Source: Methylotenera sp. (lineage in GTDB: Bacteria > Pseudomonadota > Gammaproteobacteria > Burkholderiales > Methylophilaceae). Taken from it: 41,799 nucleotides of DNA. Positions 9,171-18,496 of this stretch are shown in pieces (position 1 is the stretch's first letter; every line of letters starts with the position of its first letter). The notes under the pieces were generated by a model, which was not told where the DNA came from, searched no databases, and saw only the letters and a program-made list of their open reading frames with translations. The stretch spans positions 1 to 41,799 of the forward strand of contig NZ_JABFRA010000056.1 in NCBI RefSeq assembly GCF_013141425.1. Reading direction: 5' to 3'. The position numbers were made by a program, and so were the translations under genes.

Positions 9171-9319
9171 TGGTTTTGGTGTTAGTTAATAACGTGCTGG
9201 AATTAACTGTTAGTATAGCTTGGCTAAAGTGCCTTGGTAAGTGATTGCTGAATATTGTATTCCTGTAAGTATTAGTTAATAATGCTCAGCGATATAAAAT
9301 TCTTGAATATAAATTAAGC

Positions 9320-10801
9320 TTGTTTACAAAGGTTGTTAAATTGCTTCAATTGCCTGATACCTCTTCATTATTAGACGCCCTGTTGTTGGGGGTGACCGAC
9401 GAGGTGTACCTTGTTAATGTGCCGACGATGCAATTGGTGTATGTGAATGAGAGCGTACTAAAAGATACGGGTTATGACTTAGAGGGCTTAAAAGAACTCA
9501 ATACAGAAAGCATTCTCGGGATTGATGAGCAATCGCTACAACGCTATGTGGAAAATCATCGACACCATTCGTACTTTGTTGAATTATTGCAAGACCAAAC
9601 ACCGATTATTGGTAACATCAACCATAACAAATTACGTTTAATGGTTTTACAGTCAGGTCAGCAAGAGTTTATTCTTATTATCAAGAACGACAATCTTGAT
9701 ACATCGGCAGTCGGTGAGACAGTAAAAAGCGACCATAAGAATGCCATAGGCGACCATGAAACACGCTATCAAACGATGATTGCCAATACGCCTGCCTTGG
9801 TTTTTCAATTTCAACTCGATAGCAATGGCGAAATAAAATTTATCTACCTAACCGACGGATGTAAAGCCCTACTGGGGTTAAATGCAGAAGATTTAAAAGA
9901 AGATTCAAGTTTGTTATACGCAATGATGAACGCAAGAGACCGCGCTACTTTACGCAAAAAACTTGAGCAATCTACAGTTAACCTGAGCTTGATGAACTGG
10001 GAGGGCAAGGTTTGGATTGATGGTTGGCAAGATAATAAATGGCTTGATTTGCGCGCTGTACCAAGAATGTTGAGCAACGGCGTGATTCAGTGGGAAGGTC
10101 TTATGACCAACATCACGCAAAGTAAAAATGCAAAACATGAAATTGAAAAATCGCGTCGTGAACTAGTCGAATTAACGGCGCATATCCATAAAATTAAAGA
10201 ACAAGAGCGAAGTGCAATCGCACGTGAAATTCACGATGATTTGGGTGGAAATTTAACCGCCATTAAAATGGGCTTATCCTCCATTATAAAAAAAATCAGC
10301 GCAGGCCAGCCTGTTCCTGTAGATCAGGCGCTGAACTTAGAAACCATTCTGGATAATACCTTTGAAGCTGTGCATCGAATTTCTCGCGATTTGCGACCTA
10401 ATGTACTGGATTTAGGCATTGTTGCGGCCTTGGAATGGCAAGCGAAAGAGTTCGAAAAGCAGTTAGCAATTAGTTGCCAATTTACCTGCAATCAGGCGGA
10501 GATTCCTGTCTCCACTGACCAAGGTATTACCTTATTTAGAATCTTTCAAGAATCGATGTCCAATATTGCTAAGCATGCCAAGGCAACATTGGTGATGGTG
10601 GATTTGAGTGCAGATAACCATGAAATTGTTCTGACAATTAGTGATAATGGCGTGGGGATTAAATCTAGTGATACGCTGAAATCCAATTCATTTGGTCTTC
10701 GTGGTATGCGTGAGCGAGTTACGGCGCTACATGGTACATTTAAAGTAACCGAATCAAACAAACAAGGTACGACGATTATTATTCGAATACCAGCCGAATA
10801 A
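9320..10801 (+). CDS. PAS-PAS NarL-type sensor histidine kinase
   Basis: A soluble-looking histidine kinase of the HisKA_3 (NarX/DegS/UhpB) class. Two PAS-like domains occupy about residues 10-115 and 145-275. The dimerisation helix EQERSAIAREIHDDLGGNLT carries phospho-acceptor H305, and the HATPase domain shows DNGVGI and SFGLRGMRERV. No transmembrane segment is seen, so it should sense a cytosolic or diffusible signal. The start is uncertain: the frame opens with TTG and has no early ATG. A TTG at 9341, eight bases after AAAGG, is an alternative. Its likely partner is the LuxR-type regulator 488 bases downstream on the same strand. Confidence 0.88.
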   Translation: MFTKVVKLLQLPDTSSLLDALLLGVTDEVYLVNVPTMQLVYVNESVLKDTGYDLEGLKELNTESILGIDEQSLQRYVENHRHHSYFVELLQDQTPIIGNINHNKLRLMVLQSGQQEFILIIKNDNLDTSAVGETVKSDHKNAIGDHETRYQTMIANTPALVFQFQLDSNGEIKFIYLTDGCKALLGLNAEDLKEDSSLLYAMMNARDRATLRKKLEQSTVNLSLMNWEGKVWIDGWQDNKWLDLRAVPRMLSNGVIQWEGLMTNITQSKNAKHEIEKSRRELVELTAHIHKIKEQERSAIAREIHDDLGGNLTAIKMGLSSIIKKISAGQPVPVDQALNLETILDNTFEAVHRISRDLRPNVLDLGIVAALEWQAKEFEKQLAISCQFTCNQAEIPVSTDQGITLFRIFQESMSNIAKHAKATLVMVDLSADNHEIVLTISDNGVGIKSSDTLKSNSFGLRGMRERVTALHGTFKVTESNKQGTTIIIRIPAE

Positions 10802-10877
10802 TTCGTAAGGCTTGTGTTGAGTCGCTAGTCCGTAGCGATTATCCAAAAAAATAGTACAAAACAATCCATAAGTTCAA

Positions 10878-10910
10878 ATTTCGTCATAGTCGTGACGTAT
10901 TTCGTCATAG
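10878..10910 (+). repeat. Phased 12-base direct repeat upstream of the regulator gene
   Basis: ATTTCGTCATAG occurs twice, at 10878-10889 and 10899-10910, with a 21-base period equal to two helical turns. The segment between contains CGTGACG, so CGTCA (10882-10886) and TGACG (10893-10897) also form an inverted repeat. This looks like a tandem activator site, possibly for an enhancer-binding protein acting on the sigma-54 promoter about 300 bases downstream. The binding protein is unknown. Confidence 0.45.
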
Positions 10911-11209
10911 CGTTGGAATTTCAACGGCAATGTCGATTATTTATATGTATTTTCTTTAGTTAAAAAAATCTTACTGGATATATGCGTTCAATTGATTCAA
11001 ATTTTAGCTTAACGATACTTAAAATTTGCAAGGTCGCGTTATCTGCCTGATTTAATTAGCTTTTTAAGGTATTGATACTTTTCTAAAAACCAATTTAACT
11101 GAGTAAAACTATTCAGAATTTTAAAATTAGTTCTAATAAAACTCAAAAAAGAATAGTTTTTCATAATTAAATGACGACATATTTTTTGTTAGAAATGCCA
11201 ATACTCGGC

Positions 11210-11225
11210 TGGCACATAGTTTGCT
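11210..11225 (+). promoter_or_regulatory. Consensus sigma-54 (RpoN) promoter
   Basis: TGGCAC, five bases, TTGCT matches the -24/-12 consensus exactly, with GG and GC separated by 10 bases. Transcription should start near 11236, about 55 bases before the regulator's first ATG. Sigma-54 promoters need an enhancer-binding activator; none is encoded in the window. Confidence 0.75.
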
Positions 11226-11289
11226 TATATGTAATTAAGTAAGTAATAAAGTGAATTAAAACTTAATTACTCAATATCAGTTACATCAC

Positions 11290-11955
11290 ATGGGTATGGA
11301 TATTAGTATGACAAATAATAAACAAATCAAAGTTATTATCGCTGATGATCACGCTATATTAAGAGCCGGCCTAAAACAGATTTTGGCCGAAACAGACGAT
11401 ATTGTGGTGGTTTCAGAAGCAGAAAATGCGGCTGAAGCGATTAGATTAGGCTGTCAACCCGATGCCGATGTCATTCTGATGGACATTGCCTTACCTGATC
11501 GTAGCGGCATGGATGCACTGAAATACATAAAACATGTTAACAACCATATTGCTGTACTCATGCTTTCCATGTACAAAGAAGATCAATATGCGGTCCGTGC
11601 CTTAAAATCAGGTGCTGCAGGGTATCTATGTAAACAAAGCGCATCATCAGAATTGGTGAATGCGATTCGCGTGGTAGCCAAAGGTAAAAAATACATTACG
11701 CCAGAAGTTGCCGAAATATTAGCCAATCAAGTTGGAATTGAAAACGAAAAAGCGCCACACGAAAGTTTGTCAGACCGGGAGTTTCAAACCATGACGATGA
11801 TTGCCTCTGGTTTTTCAGTGGGTGAAATCGCCGAGAAATTAGCGTTGTCTGTTAAAACAATCAGCATGTACCGCACACGCATGCTAGAAAAAATGCAATT
11901 CCGTCACAATGCCGAAATAACGCACTATGCAATCAGAAATCATCTGGTTGATTAA
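11290..11955 (+). CDS. NarL/FixJ-family response regulator with LuxR-type DNA-binding domain
   Basis: A two-domain transcription regulator. The receiver (about residues 10-125) has the acidic pair in IIADDH, phospho-acceptor D65 in VILMDIALP, and a conserved lysine in YLCKQS. The C-terminal helix-turn-helix is LSDREFQTMTMIASGFSVGEIAEKLALSVKTISMYRTRMLEKM. It is the obvious partner of the upstream histidine kinase. Neither of the possible starts (first ATG, or ATG at 11308 giving MTNNKQIKV) has a convincing Shine-Dalgarno sequence; the second gives the more usual N-terminus. Its position between that kinase and the glycosylation and flagellar genes suggests, but does not show, a motility or surface regulon. 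Confidence 0.92.
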   Translation: MGMDISMTNNKQIKVIIADDHAILRAGLKQILAETDDIVVVSEAENAAEAIRLGCQPDADVILMDIALPDRSGMDALKYIKHVNNHIAVLMLSMYKEDQYAVRALKSGAAGYLCKQSASSELVNAIRVVAKGKKYITPEVAEILANQVGIENEKAPHESLSDREFQTMTMIASGFSVGEIAEKLALSVKTISMYRTRMLEKMQFRHNAEITHYAIRNHLVD

Positions 11956-11970
11956 TAAGCACTAATTACC

Positions 11971-12087
11971 AGAACTACGCTTCCAGTTCCTCGATACCGG
12001 AGCTTGTAGAAGGGTGTTGGCGCAGTCCCTTTGGTAAGCTTAGGGAAATCCTAAGTACTCGTTCTGCACGTTTGCCCAATCCCATCT
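11971..12087 (+). repeat. Structured intergenic element, possible degenerate dispersed repeat
   Basis: This segment is clearly more GC-rich than its surroundings and folds into nested pairs: AGAAC (11971) with GTTCT (12061-12065) closes hairpins AAGGG/CCCTT (12010-12031) and CTTAGG, loop GAAAT, CCTAAG (12039-12055). On the opposite strand a 36-codon frame reads MGLGKRAERVLRISLSL through HPSTSSG to EELEA and stop. HPSTSSG-like translations are familiar from dispersed CTTCGACAAGCTCAG-type repeats in proteobacterial genomes, so a decayed copy of such a repeat is my first guess. A structured RNA or a small gene are alternatives. The rest of the 380-base gap is plain AT-rich sequence. Confidence 0.35.
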
Positions 12088-12192
12088 GTATTAAAATTCA
12101 AATAGTATTATCAATAAAGTTAATTTAACTAACTTTTATCCCTCTGTTTCACACATCCAATTGTCTTGATATTTTTCATAATGTAGACATTG

Positions 12193-12208
12193 TGGCACCT
12201 ATATTTGC
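12193..12208 (+). promoter_or_regulatory. Near-consensus sigma-54-like element before the giant glycosyltransferase gene
   Basis: TGGCAC and TTGC are both present but six bases apart, so GG and GC are separated by 11 rather than 10 bases. Spacing is strict for sigma-54, so this may be weak or not functional. It is listed because the next gene upstream has a perfect site of the same type. Confidence 0.25.
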
Positions 12209-12335
12209 AGTGTTGATGTTTGTGGTGTCGACAAAATAACAAATTTGATTAATTCAATCATGGCGCTGTTTAAAATAAATTAGCGGCTAGGATTATTTTA
12301 ATATTTTGCGACGCAAAGCTTGAAAAAGGTGAGTG

Positions 12336-15300
12336 ATGATTGCAACGGAAAGCAGAAATAAGGCTAGTCAGGGCGCTATAGATAGAGCTAGCTTGTCTGA
12401 AATGAATTTACTAGCCACTAAGTTTAACGATGGACAACTAGCTGAAAGCGAGCAGTTGGCGATTAGGCTTACGCAAAGCTACCCGAGTGATGGATTCGGT
12501 TGGAAAGTATTGGGGGCAATCTTGCAACAGCAAGGTTTAATTACAGAAGCCGGTGAAGCATTAAAAAAAGCTGCAGCTTATTTGCCACAAGATAGTGAGG
12601 CGCAATATAACTTAGGTAACTTTTACTACGATCAACAGCAATTAGATGCGGCTGCAACGCATTACAAAAATGCAATTAAATTGGCACCAACTTTTGCTAA
12701 AGCACATTACAATTTAGGCAATGTACTAAAAAGCCAGAACGAATTAGATCAGGCTAAAATTAGCTATAACAATGCCTTAAAAATAGATTCCCAAAACGTG
12801 CATGCTACATGCAATTTAGCTCAGGTATTTTACGAGCAGGAACTCTTTTCAGATGCAATAATTTATTATAAGCAAGCGTTACAAGTGCAGGTAGATTTTG
12901 CTGCGGCTTACATCGGTTTAGGTGCATCCTTGCAGGCGATTGGTCAATTACCAGAAGCTGAGCAGAATTTTAGGCAGGCGATAATGATCAACCCAAATGA
13001 TGCTGATGCCCATCAGAATCTAGGTGGGTTACTAAAAGCATTGGGACGGTTAGAAGAAGCCGAATCTAGCTATAGAACTGCACTGACCATTTCACCAGAG
13101 AATGCAGATGCTTACACCAAGTTAGGGTCTATATTAAAATCCATGGGCAAGACTGCTGAAGCAAGTGATTGCTTCAGTAAAGCATTGAGTATCAACCCGA
13201 TGCTAGAAGAAGTTCAGAACGATTTAGGCTTAGCGCTGGCAGATCAAGGTCGTTTTTCAGAAGCAGAAGCGTGTTATCAAAAAGCCATTGAGATTGCACC
13301 CGTGTTCTGGAAAGCTTATAACAATCTTGGCTTGGCTTTGTATGGCATGGCAAGATTTAAAGAGGCTGAATCAGCTTTTGAAACAGCCATTGATTTAAAT
13401 CCTCATGAAGCTCTAATTCATAGCAATTTAAGTTTGCCATTAGTGGCGCAAGGGCAAATTAAAAAAGCCGAAGTCAGTCTAAAGTATGCGATAGAAATTT
13501 CCCCAGGATATGTCAATGCCTACATCAATCTAGGGACTAACTATTTAGCGCAAGGCTTAGCTCAAGAGGCCGAAGCTGCTTTTGTTGAGGCGCTAAAGAT
13601 AGATCAAGATTCGACTAAGGCAAGAAGTAATCTACTGTTTACACTTAATTACTCGGGTAGGCATAGTGCTGAGTTTCGCTTAGACCAAGCCAGCCAATAT
13701 GGACAAATCGCCGATAAAAATTCAAGTGTGGTGTTTACCGAATGGCAAGATAAATTGCAAGCAAAGCGGCTAAAAATCGGGCTGGTTTCTGGTGATTTGC
13801 GTCAGCATCCCGTTGCATATTTTTTAGAAAATTGGGCAAAACATATCGATTTTTCACGTTTTGAACTCATTGCTTATCCAACCGACCTTCGTGAAGATGA
13901 ATTTACCGACAGACTTAAACCTTACTTTTCAGGCTGGAAATCACTTGTAGGCTTAACTGACCAAGCAGCGGCCGAACTTATTCATGGTGATGGTGTGCAT
14001 ATATTGATGGATTTGTCTGGGCATACGGCAGAAAATAGACTGCCTGTTTTTGCAAGAAAGCCAGCTCCAATTCAGGTAAGCTGGTTGGGATATTTTGCGA
14101 CCACTGGAATGAGCACAATGGACTATTTTATTGCCGATGAAGTAGGCGTGCCTGAACAGAATAAAACGCAATTTGTTGAAAAAATCAAATACCTAGCGGA
14201 TACGCGACTTTGTTTTACCGCACCCCATAACTCAATAGAAGTTTCAAACTTACCAGCCTTGAAAAATGGCTATGTTACATTCGGCAGTTTTCAAACAATG
14301 GTTAAAGCTAGCAATGAGGTGCTTTCATTATGGGCTGAAGTAATTAAATCAACGCCAAATTCAAAATTGCGCTGGCAATGCAAGTCACTTGGTGATTCTG
14401 CGATTGTTGAAGATTTAAGGCAACGTTTTGCTAAGTACGGTATTGGTTCTGAACAATTGATCTTATTAGAATCTGTTTCGCGCGATGAATACTTAAAAGC
14501 ACATGCCGAAGTTGACCTGATACTCGATACGTTTCCATACCCAGGCGGCACAACCACCTGTGAAGGCCTGTGGATGGGGGTTCCGACTTTGACGCTAGCA
14601 GGTGATACATTAATTGCTAGGCAGGGTGCCAGTATGCTCACTGCGGCAGGGTTGGCAGATTGGGTTGCTGAAGATAAATCAGACTATGTCAATAAGGCAT
14701 TGTCATGCTGTGCGGATTTGACCAAACTGGCTAAATTGAGGGCTGGAATGCGAGCAAAGGTAATTGCTTCCCCCTTGTTTGATGGTCAGCGGTTTGCAAA
14801 AAATATGGAAAAAGCTATTCTGGAAATGTGGGATGAGTATTCAAAAAATTCCTTATATTTTCAAGCAGCTGTGAATATACCTGCTTCACACATGCAAGAT
14901 GCTAACGCATTTATGGCGCCCCAGAAACTTGCGATTGAAATTGTGAGTGCTACTCGATATTCAGAAGCTGATTTTTGGACTAAATCGGCTTTAGGGCTTT
15001 CCTTAACAAGGCATCTTAAGCAGGATGCTAGATTAAGTGCAAAAATTTCTTTTGAAAATACACGTGGATTATCTGAAGTGTTTAATGCAGCGATTGATCA
15101 AGCCGACACAGACGCGACACTGGTATTTATCCATGATGATGTGTGGATAGATGAAGCGAATTTTGCTGAGGTGGTCGCAGAAGGACTTGAGCATTTTGAC
15201 ATTATAGGCATTGCCGGGAATAAACGTAGATTACCAAATCAGCCAGGCTGGGTAATAGTAGACCTGAATTTCAAATGGGACGAACAGGAGAATTTAAGCG

Positions 15301-17336
15301 GCCAAGTTGCTCACAGTAAAAGTGCTTTTGGCGCGGCTAAGGTTTTTGGGGAAGCGCCAGCAACGTGTGAGTTATTAGACGGAGTTTTTCTTGCTGTAAA
15401 GAAAAGTAGCCTCGATAATAAAGGTGCGAGATTTGATGAGCAGTTTGATTTTCATTTTTATGATTTAGATTTTTGCCGTACAGCAAAACAAGCCGGTTTA
15501 ACTTTAGGGACTTGGCATATTCAATTAACGCATCAAAGCATTGGTCAATATGGCACTAAACAATGGCATGAAAAATATCACCTTTATTTAAATAAATGGG
15601 AAGAGTCAGGCATACAAAAAGTAAAGATTCCTGAAAATTCTGAGCCAAATCAAAATAATCAAGCCTTGCAGCAAGCAATTGAAGACGTGGTTGACATTGC
15701 CTTAGAACATCAAAGAGCTGGACGTTTGGAGCAAGCTGAACAGTTTTATCATGAGATTATTAGTATCAGTGCAAATCACGCGGCAGCCAACCACAATCTT
15801 GGTGTTATTAAGGCTGGCTTTAAAAACGTGCAAGAGGCTTTGCCATACTTAGAAATAGCCGTGCAAGAGAAACCAGACATAGAGCAGTATTGGGTTACTT
15901 ATATTGATGCCTTAATGCAGTCTGGTGCTATTGATACCGCAGCTGAAGCCTTGGAACTCGGGCAGAAATTTGGTTTGCGTCCGGGAGTTGCAAAAATGTT
16001 AGCCGCTGATTTTGTAAAGCAGTTCGATGCAAGGGAAAATAAGTTACAGTCTTTGAGAAACCAAGCTTTAGATGCACTGCAAGTAGAGTTAAGACCACGA
16101 GCAGTAATCCGCGCAAATGCTAATAAAAATGCAGGAAAACCAGTGTTTTATATCTGGTCACCTGATTACACCGAGTATTCTTCTGGTATTAAAGCTTTGC
16201 ATCTATTGTGCGATCGTTTAAATAACTTGGGTTACGAGGCCTACATTTCATCCGCTAAAGTGAATGAACTGATCAATACTCCGAAAATTACTAGCTACTT
16301 AATAAGTCAGCATAAACAACAAAATCGATTGCAAATAGCTATTTATCCTGAAACTCATGTTGGAAATCCACTTTTGATTCCTAATGTTGTGCGTTATTTA
16401 TTAAATAAGCCCAACTTTTTTCTGAAAACTTCTTGGTTTGGTAGTTATCACAAAGATGAAAAAATCCTTCATTATGACGATTCCTTTGCCATACCTTGGA
16501 TAAAATCTGATTGTGTAAGAGTGCAGACCATCGATCGCAATACATTTAAGTTGGCAGAGAATTCAAATATAGAGCGTTCTGGATTTTTGGTCTATTCACA
16601 TCGCGTGGAGCCTGACCTAACCTTAATTCCTGATTGGTGCAAACCATTTCAAGTAATTTCCATGGAAAATCCGAGGTCTGCAAAAGAGTTGTCTACCATG
16701 TATCAACAGTCTTCGGGTTTAATTGTTTTTGAAAGAACAGCGGCAATCGTTGAGGCTATTTTTTGTGGCTGCCCAGTAATTGCGAGTTCACAATATGGAT
16801 TTAAAGACTTCTCTATATATGATCAAGCTGTTGATATCGCCTGGGATTTTGATTTGTCTAGCTACGAACGTGCAAAACAATCAATTCCTTTATTCCCTAA
16901 AATTTACGATGCAAATGAGTATGTTGATACTCAAGCGCTTTTGGTTGCAGTAAAAGATATTGTTCATCATTTTCAATTTGACGAGTTAGATGCCCCTGAA
17001 TTTAATCACAGTGTGATATTTGAGCAAGCTAAGAAAAATCTACAGCTGGGAATGGTAACTGATTCGATTATCGCCTTTAGGCAATTGATTTTAGACAATC
17101 CCCAAAGTGTAGATGTCTATTTTTATTTAGCTCAGGAATTGATGGCGTTAAATTTAGCTAAGCCAGCGCAAGAAACCCTGCTAAATGGTGAATTATATCT
17201 AGAGAAATTACCTGAGCATGAATCCTTGAATGCAATTAGAGAGATCTATTACCAATTGCTTAGTGCTGCCTGTCGTGGGGTAGGTGATTTGGTCTTATCA
17301 AATCAATATATTGAAAAAAGTGGGCAGTATCAATAG
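12336..17336 (+). CDS. Giant TPR protein with three glycosyltransferase-like regions (SPINDLY/OGT type), probable flagellin glycosyltransferase
   Basis: A 1666-residue cytosolic protein. Residues about 30-440 are roughly 12 TPR units. Residues about 475-840 form a family 41 (OGT/SPINDLY-like) domain with H491 in LRQHPVAYF, LMDLSGHT, PIQVSWLGYFATTG, K657 in FGSFQTMVKAS, the position of the OGT catalytic lysine, and TFPYPGGTTTCEGLWMGVPTLT. Residues about 865-1090 resemble a family 2 (StrF-like) domain with FIHDDVWI. Residues about 1108-1230 are a second TPR module, nearly repeated in a downstream methyltransferase. Residues about 1265-1550 look like a GT-B fold (FERTAAIVEAIFCGCPVIA), and a helical tail follows. 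AAGGTGAG precedes the ATG. OGT-type enzymes put sugars on Ser/Thr, and flagellin lies downstream. Sugar and target are inferred. Confidence 0.85.
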   Translation: MIATESRNKASQGAIDRASLSEMNLLATKFNDGQLAESEQLAIRLTQSYPSDGFGWKVLGAILQQQGLITEAGEALKKAAAYLPQDSEAQYNLGNFYYDQQQLDAAATHYKNAIKLAPTFAKAHYNLGNVLKSQNELDQAKISYNNALKIDSQNVHATCNLAQVFYEQELFSDAIIYYKQALQVQVDFAAAYIGLGASLQAIGQLPEAEQNFRQAIMINPNDADAHQNLGGLLKALGRLEEAESSYRTALTISPENADAYTKLGSILKSMGKTAEASDCFSKALSINPMLEEVQNDLGLALADQGRFSEAEACYQKAIEIAPVFWKAYNNLGLALYGMARFKEAESAFETAIDLNPHEALIHSNLSLPLVAQGQIKKAEVSLKYAIEISPGYVNAYINLGTNYLAQGLAQEAEAAFVEALKIDQDSTKARSNLLFTLNYSGRHSAEFRLDQASQYGQIADKNSSVVFTEWQDKLQAKRLKIGLVSGDLRQHPVAYFLENWAKHIDFSRFELIAYPTDLREDEFTDRLKPYFSGWKSLVGLTDQAAAELIHGDGVHILMDLSGHTAENRLPVFARKPAPIQVSWLGYFATTGMSTMDYFIADEVGVPEQNKTQFVEKIKYLADTRLCFTAPHNSIEVSNLPALKNGYVTFGSFQTMVKASNEVLSLWAEVIKSTPNSKLRWQCKSLGDSAIVEDLRQRFAKYGIGSEQLILLESVSRDEYLKAHAEVDLILDTFPYPGGTTTCEGLWMGVPTLTLAGDTLIARQGASMLTAAGLADWVAEDKSDYVNKALSCCADLTKLAKLRAGMRAKVIASPLFDGQRFAKNMEKAILEMWDEYSKNSLYFQAAVNIPASHMQDANAFMAPQKLAIEIVSATRYSEADFWTKSALGLSLTRHLKQDARLSAKISFENTRGLSEVFNAAIDQADTDATLVFIHDDVWIDEANFAEVVAEGLEHFDIIGIAGNKRRLPNQPGWVIVDLNFKWDEQENLSGQVAHSKSAFGAAKVFGEAPATCELLDGVFLAVKKSSLDNKGARFDEQFDFHFYDLDFCRTAKQAGLTLGTWHIQLTHQSIGQYGTKQWHEKYHLYLNKWEESGIQKVKIPENSEPNQNNQALQQAIEDVVDIALEHQRAGRLEQAEQFYHEIISISANHAAANHNLGVIKAGFKNVQEALPYLEIAVQEKPDIEQYWVTYIDALMQSGAIDTAAEALELGQKFGLRPGVAKMLAADFVKQFDARENKLQSLRNQALDALQVELRPRAVIRANANKNAGKPVFYIWSPDYTEYSSGIKALHLLCDRLNNLGYEAYISSAKVNELINTPKITSYLISQHKQQNRLQIAIYPETHVGNPLLIPNVVRYLLNKPNFFLKTSWFGSYHKDEKILHYDDSFAIPWIKSDCVRVQTIDRNTFKLAENSNIERSGFLVYSHRVEPDLTLIPDWCKPFQVISMENPRSAKELSTMYQQSSGLIVFERTAAIVEAIFCGCPVIASSQYGFKDFSIYDQAVDIAWDFDLSSYERAKQSIPLFPKIYDANEYVDTQALLVAVKDIVHHFQFDELDAPEFNHSVIFEQAKKNLQLGMVTDSIIAFRQLILDNPQSVDVYFYLAQELMALNLAKPAQETLLNGELYLEKLPEHESLNAIREIYYQLLSAACRGVGDLVLSNQYIEKSGQYQ

Positions 17337-17379
17337 AACGCCCTGTCTAAGCACTTTGAAACACTTAACGATAAAATAT

Positions 17380-18495
17380 ATGGAAACTCAACATCCGCCA
17401 ATCTACGTAACACAGCCAAGTCTGCCGCCGCTTGAGGAGTTCACTCCTTATCTTAAGCAGATTTGGGAGAGCAAAACTTTAACGAATGGTGGTCCTTTTC
17501 ATCAGGAACTTGAGCGGGCGCTATGTAAACATCTAGGCGTTAAGCATTTAGCCTTATTTACCAATGCAACAATTGCTTTAGTCACTGCTTTGCAGGCGCT
17601 ACGTATATCGGGGGAGGTGATTACTACGCCCTATTCATTCGTCGCTACGGCTCATTCCTTGTTGTGGAATGGCATCAAGCCTGTATTTGTTGATGTTGAT
17701 CCTAATACCTTGAATCTTGATCCATCAAAGATTGAAGCGGCTATTACCTCTCATACCACAGCCATTATGCCGGTACACGTTTATGGACATCCCTGCGATG
17801 TTGAGGCCATTCAGAAAATTGCAGATCGATATAACCTGAAAGTTATCTATGATGCTGCTCATGCCTTTGGTGTGCAGCGAGAAGACGGGAGCGTACTGAA
17901 TCATGGAGACTTGTCTATTTTAAGTTTTCATGCAACTAAAGTATTTAATACCTTTGAAGGCGGGGCAATTATATGCCGCGATGCTAAAACAAAAAATCAC
18001 ATCGATCATTTAAAGAATTTTGGTTTTGTCGATGAGGTAACTGTCGTGGCTGCAGGAATTAACGGAAAAATGAGTGAAGTTAATGCAGCTTTTGGTATGT
18101 TGCAATTGAAGCATATTGAGAATTCGATTCTACTGCGTAAAGGAATTGATGCTAACTATCGCCGCCAATTAAATGAAGTGAAAGGTATTCGTTGTTTGAA
18201 TTTATCTGGGGAAACGATAGCTAATTATGGGTATTTTCCCATTCTTATTGAAGCGGAATATAGTCTGAGCCGTGATCAGTTATATGAAAAAATGCGTGAA
18301 AACAATATTTATGCAAGACGGTATTTTTATCCTTTAATTTCAGATTATCCAATGTATCGAGATCTGCCCTCTGCACAACGCAGCAGCCTTCCTGTTGCAG
18401 TTCGTGCATCAGAGCAAGTTTTATGTTTACCTATTTATCCTGCCCTGCAGCAGTTCGAGCAGCAACGCGTAATTGATCTTATAAGGAGCATCTAA
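17380..18495 (+). CDS. DegT/DnrJ/EryC1-family sugar aminotransferase, VioA-like
   Basis: A 371-residue PLP enzyme that aminates a nucleotide-linked keto-sugar. It has the fold-type I landmarks NGGPFHQELERAL, FTNATIALVTALQAL, ITTPYSFVATAHS, IYDAAHAFG and the PLP lysine K187 in FHATKVFN. The N-terminus (YVTQPSLPPLEEFTPYLKQIWES) reads like VioA, which makes dTDP-4-amino-4,6-dideoxyglucose (viosamine); that substrate is from remembered similarity, not proven. The frame extends upstream into the giant glycosyltransferase gene through a GTG, but the ATG giving METQHPP starts the conserved part. No strong ribosome binding site is seen. Lies 43 bases after the giant gene and two bases before the acyltransferase. 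Confidence 0.87.
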   Translation: METQHPPIYVTQPSLPPLEEFTPYLKQIWESKTLTNGGPFHQELERALCKHLGVKHLALFTNATIALVTALQALRISGEVITTPYSFVATAHSLLWNGIKPVFVDVDPNTLNLDPSKIEAAITSHTTAIMPVHVYGHPCDVEAIQKIADRYNLKVIYDAAHAFGVQREDGSVLNHGDLSILSFHATKVFNTFEGGAIICRDAKTKNHIDHLKNFGFVDEVTVVAAGINGKMSEVNAAFGMLQLKHIENSILLRKGIDANYRRQLNEVKGIRCLNLSGETIANYGYFPILIEAEYSLSRDQLYEKMRENNIYARRYFYPLISDYPMYRDLPSAQRSSLPVAVRASEQVLCLPIYPALQQFEQQRVIDLIRSI

Positions 18496-18496
18496 A

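Larger units (their letters stand above)
10802..11289 (+). promoter_or_regulatory. 488-base non-coding gap between kinase and regulator genes
   Basis: An AT-rich stretch with no plausible gene. It holds a 12-base direct repeat (10878-10910) and a consensus sigma-54 promoter (11210-11225), each listed separately. The length suggests that the regulator gene has its own elaborate promoter rather than being read from the kinase gene. Confidence 0.6.

Noticed and set aside
9235-9249. TGGTAA and TTGC before the histidine kinase gene as a sigma-54 promoter
   Set aside because: GG and GC are only nine bases apart and the -24 half is imperfect.
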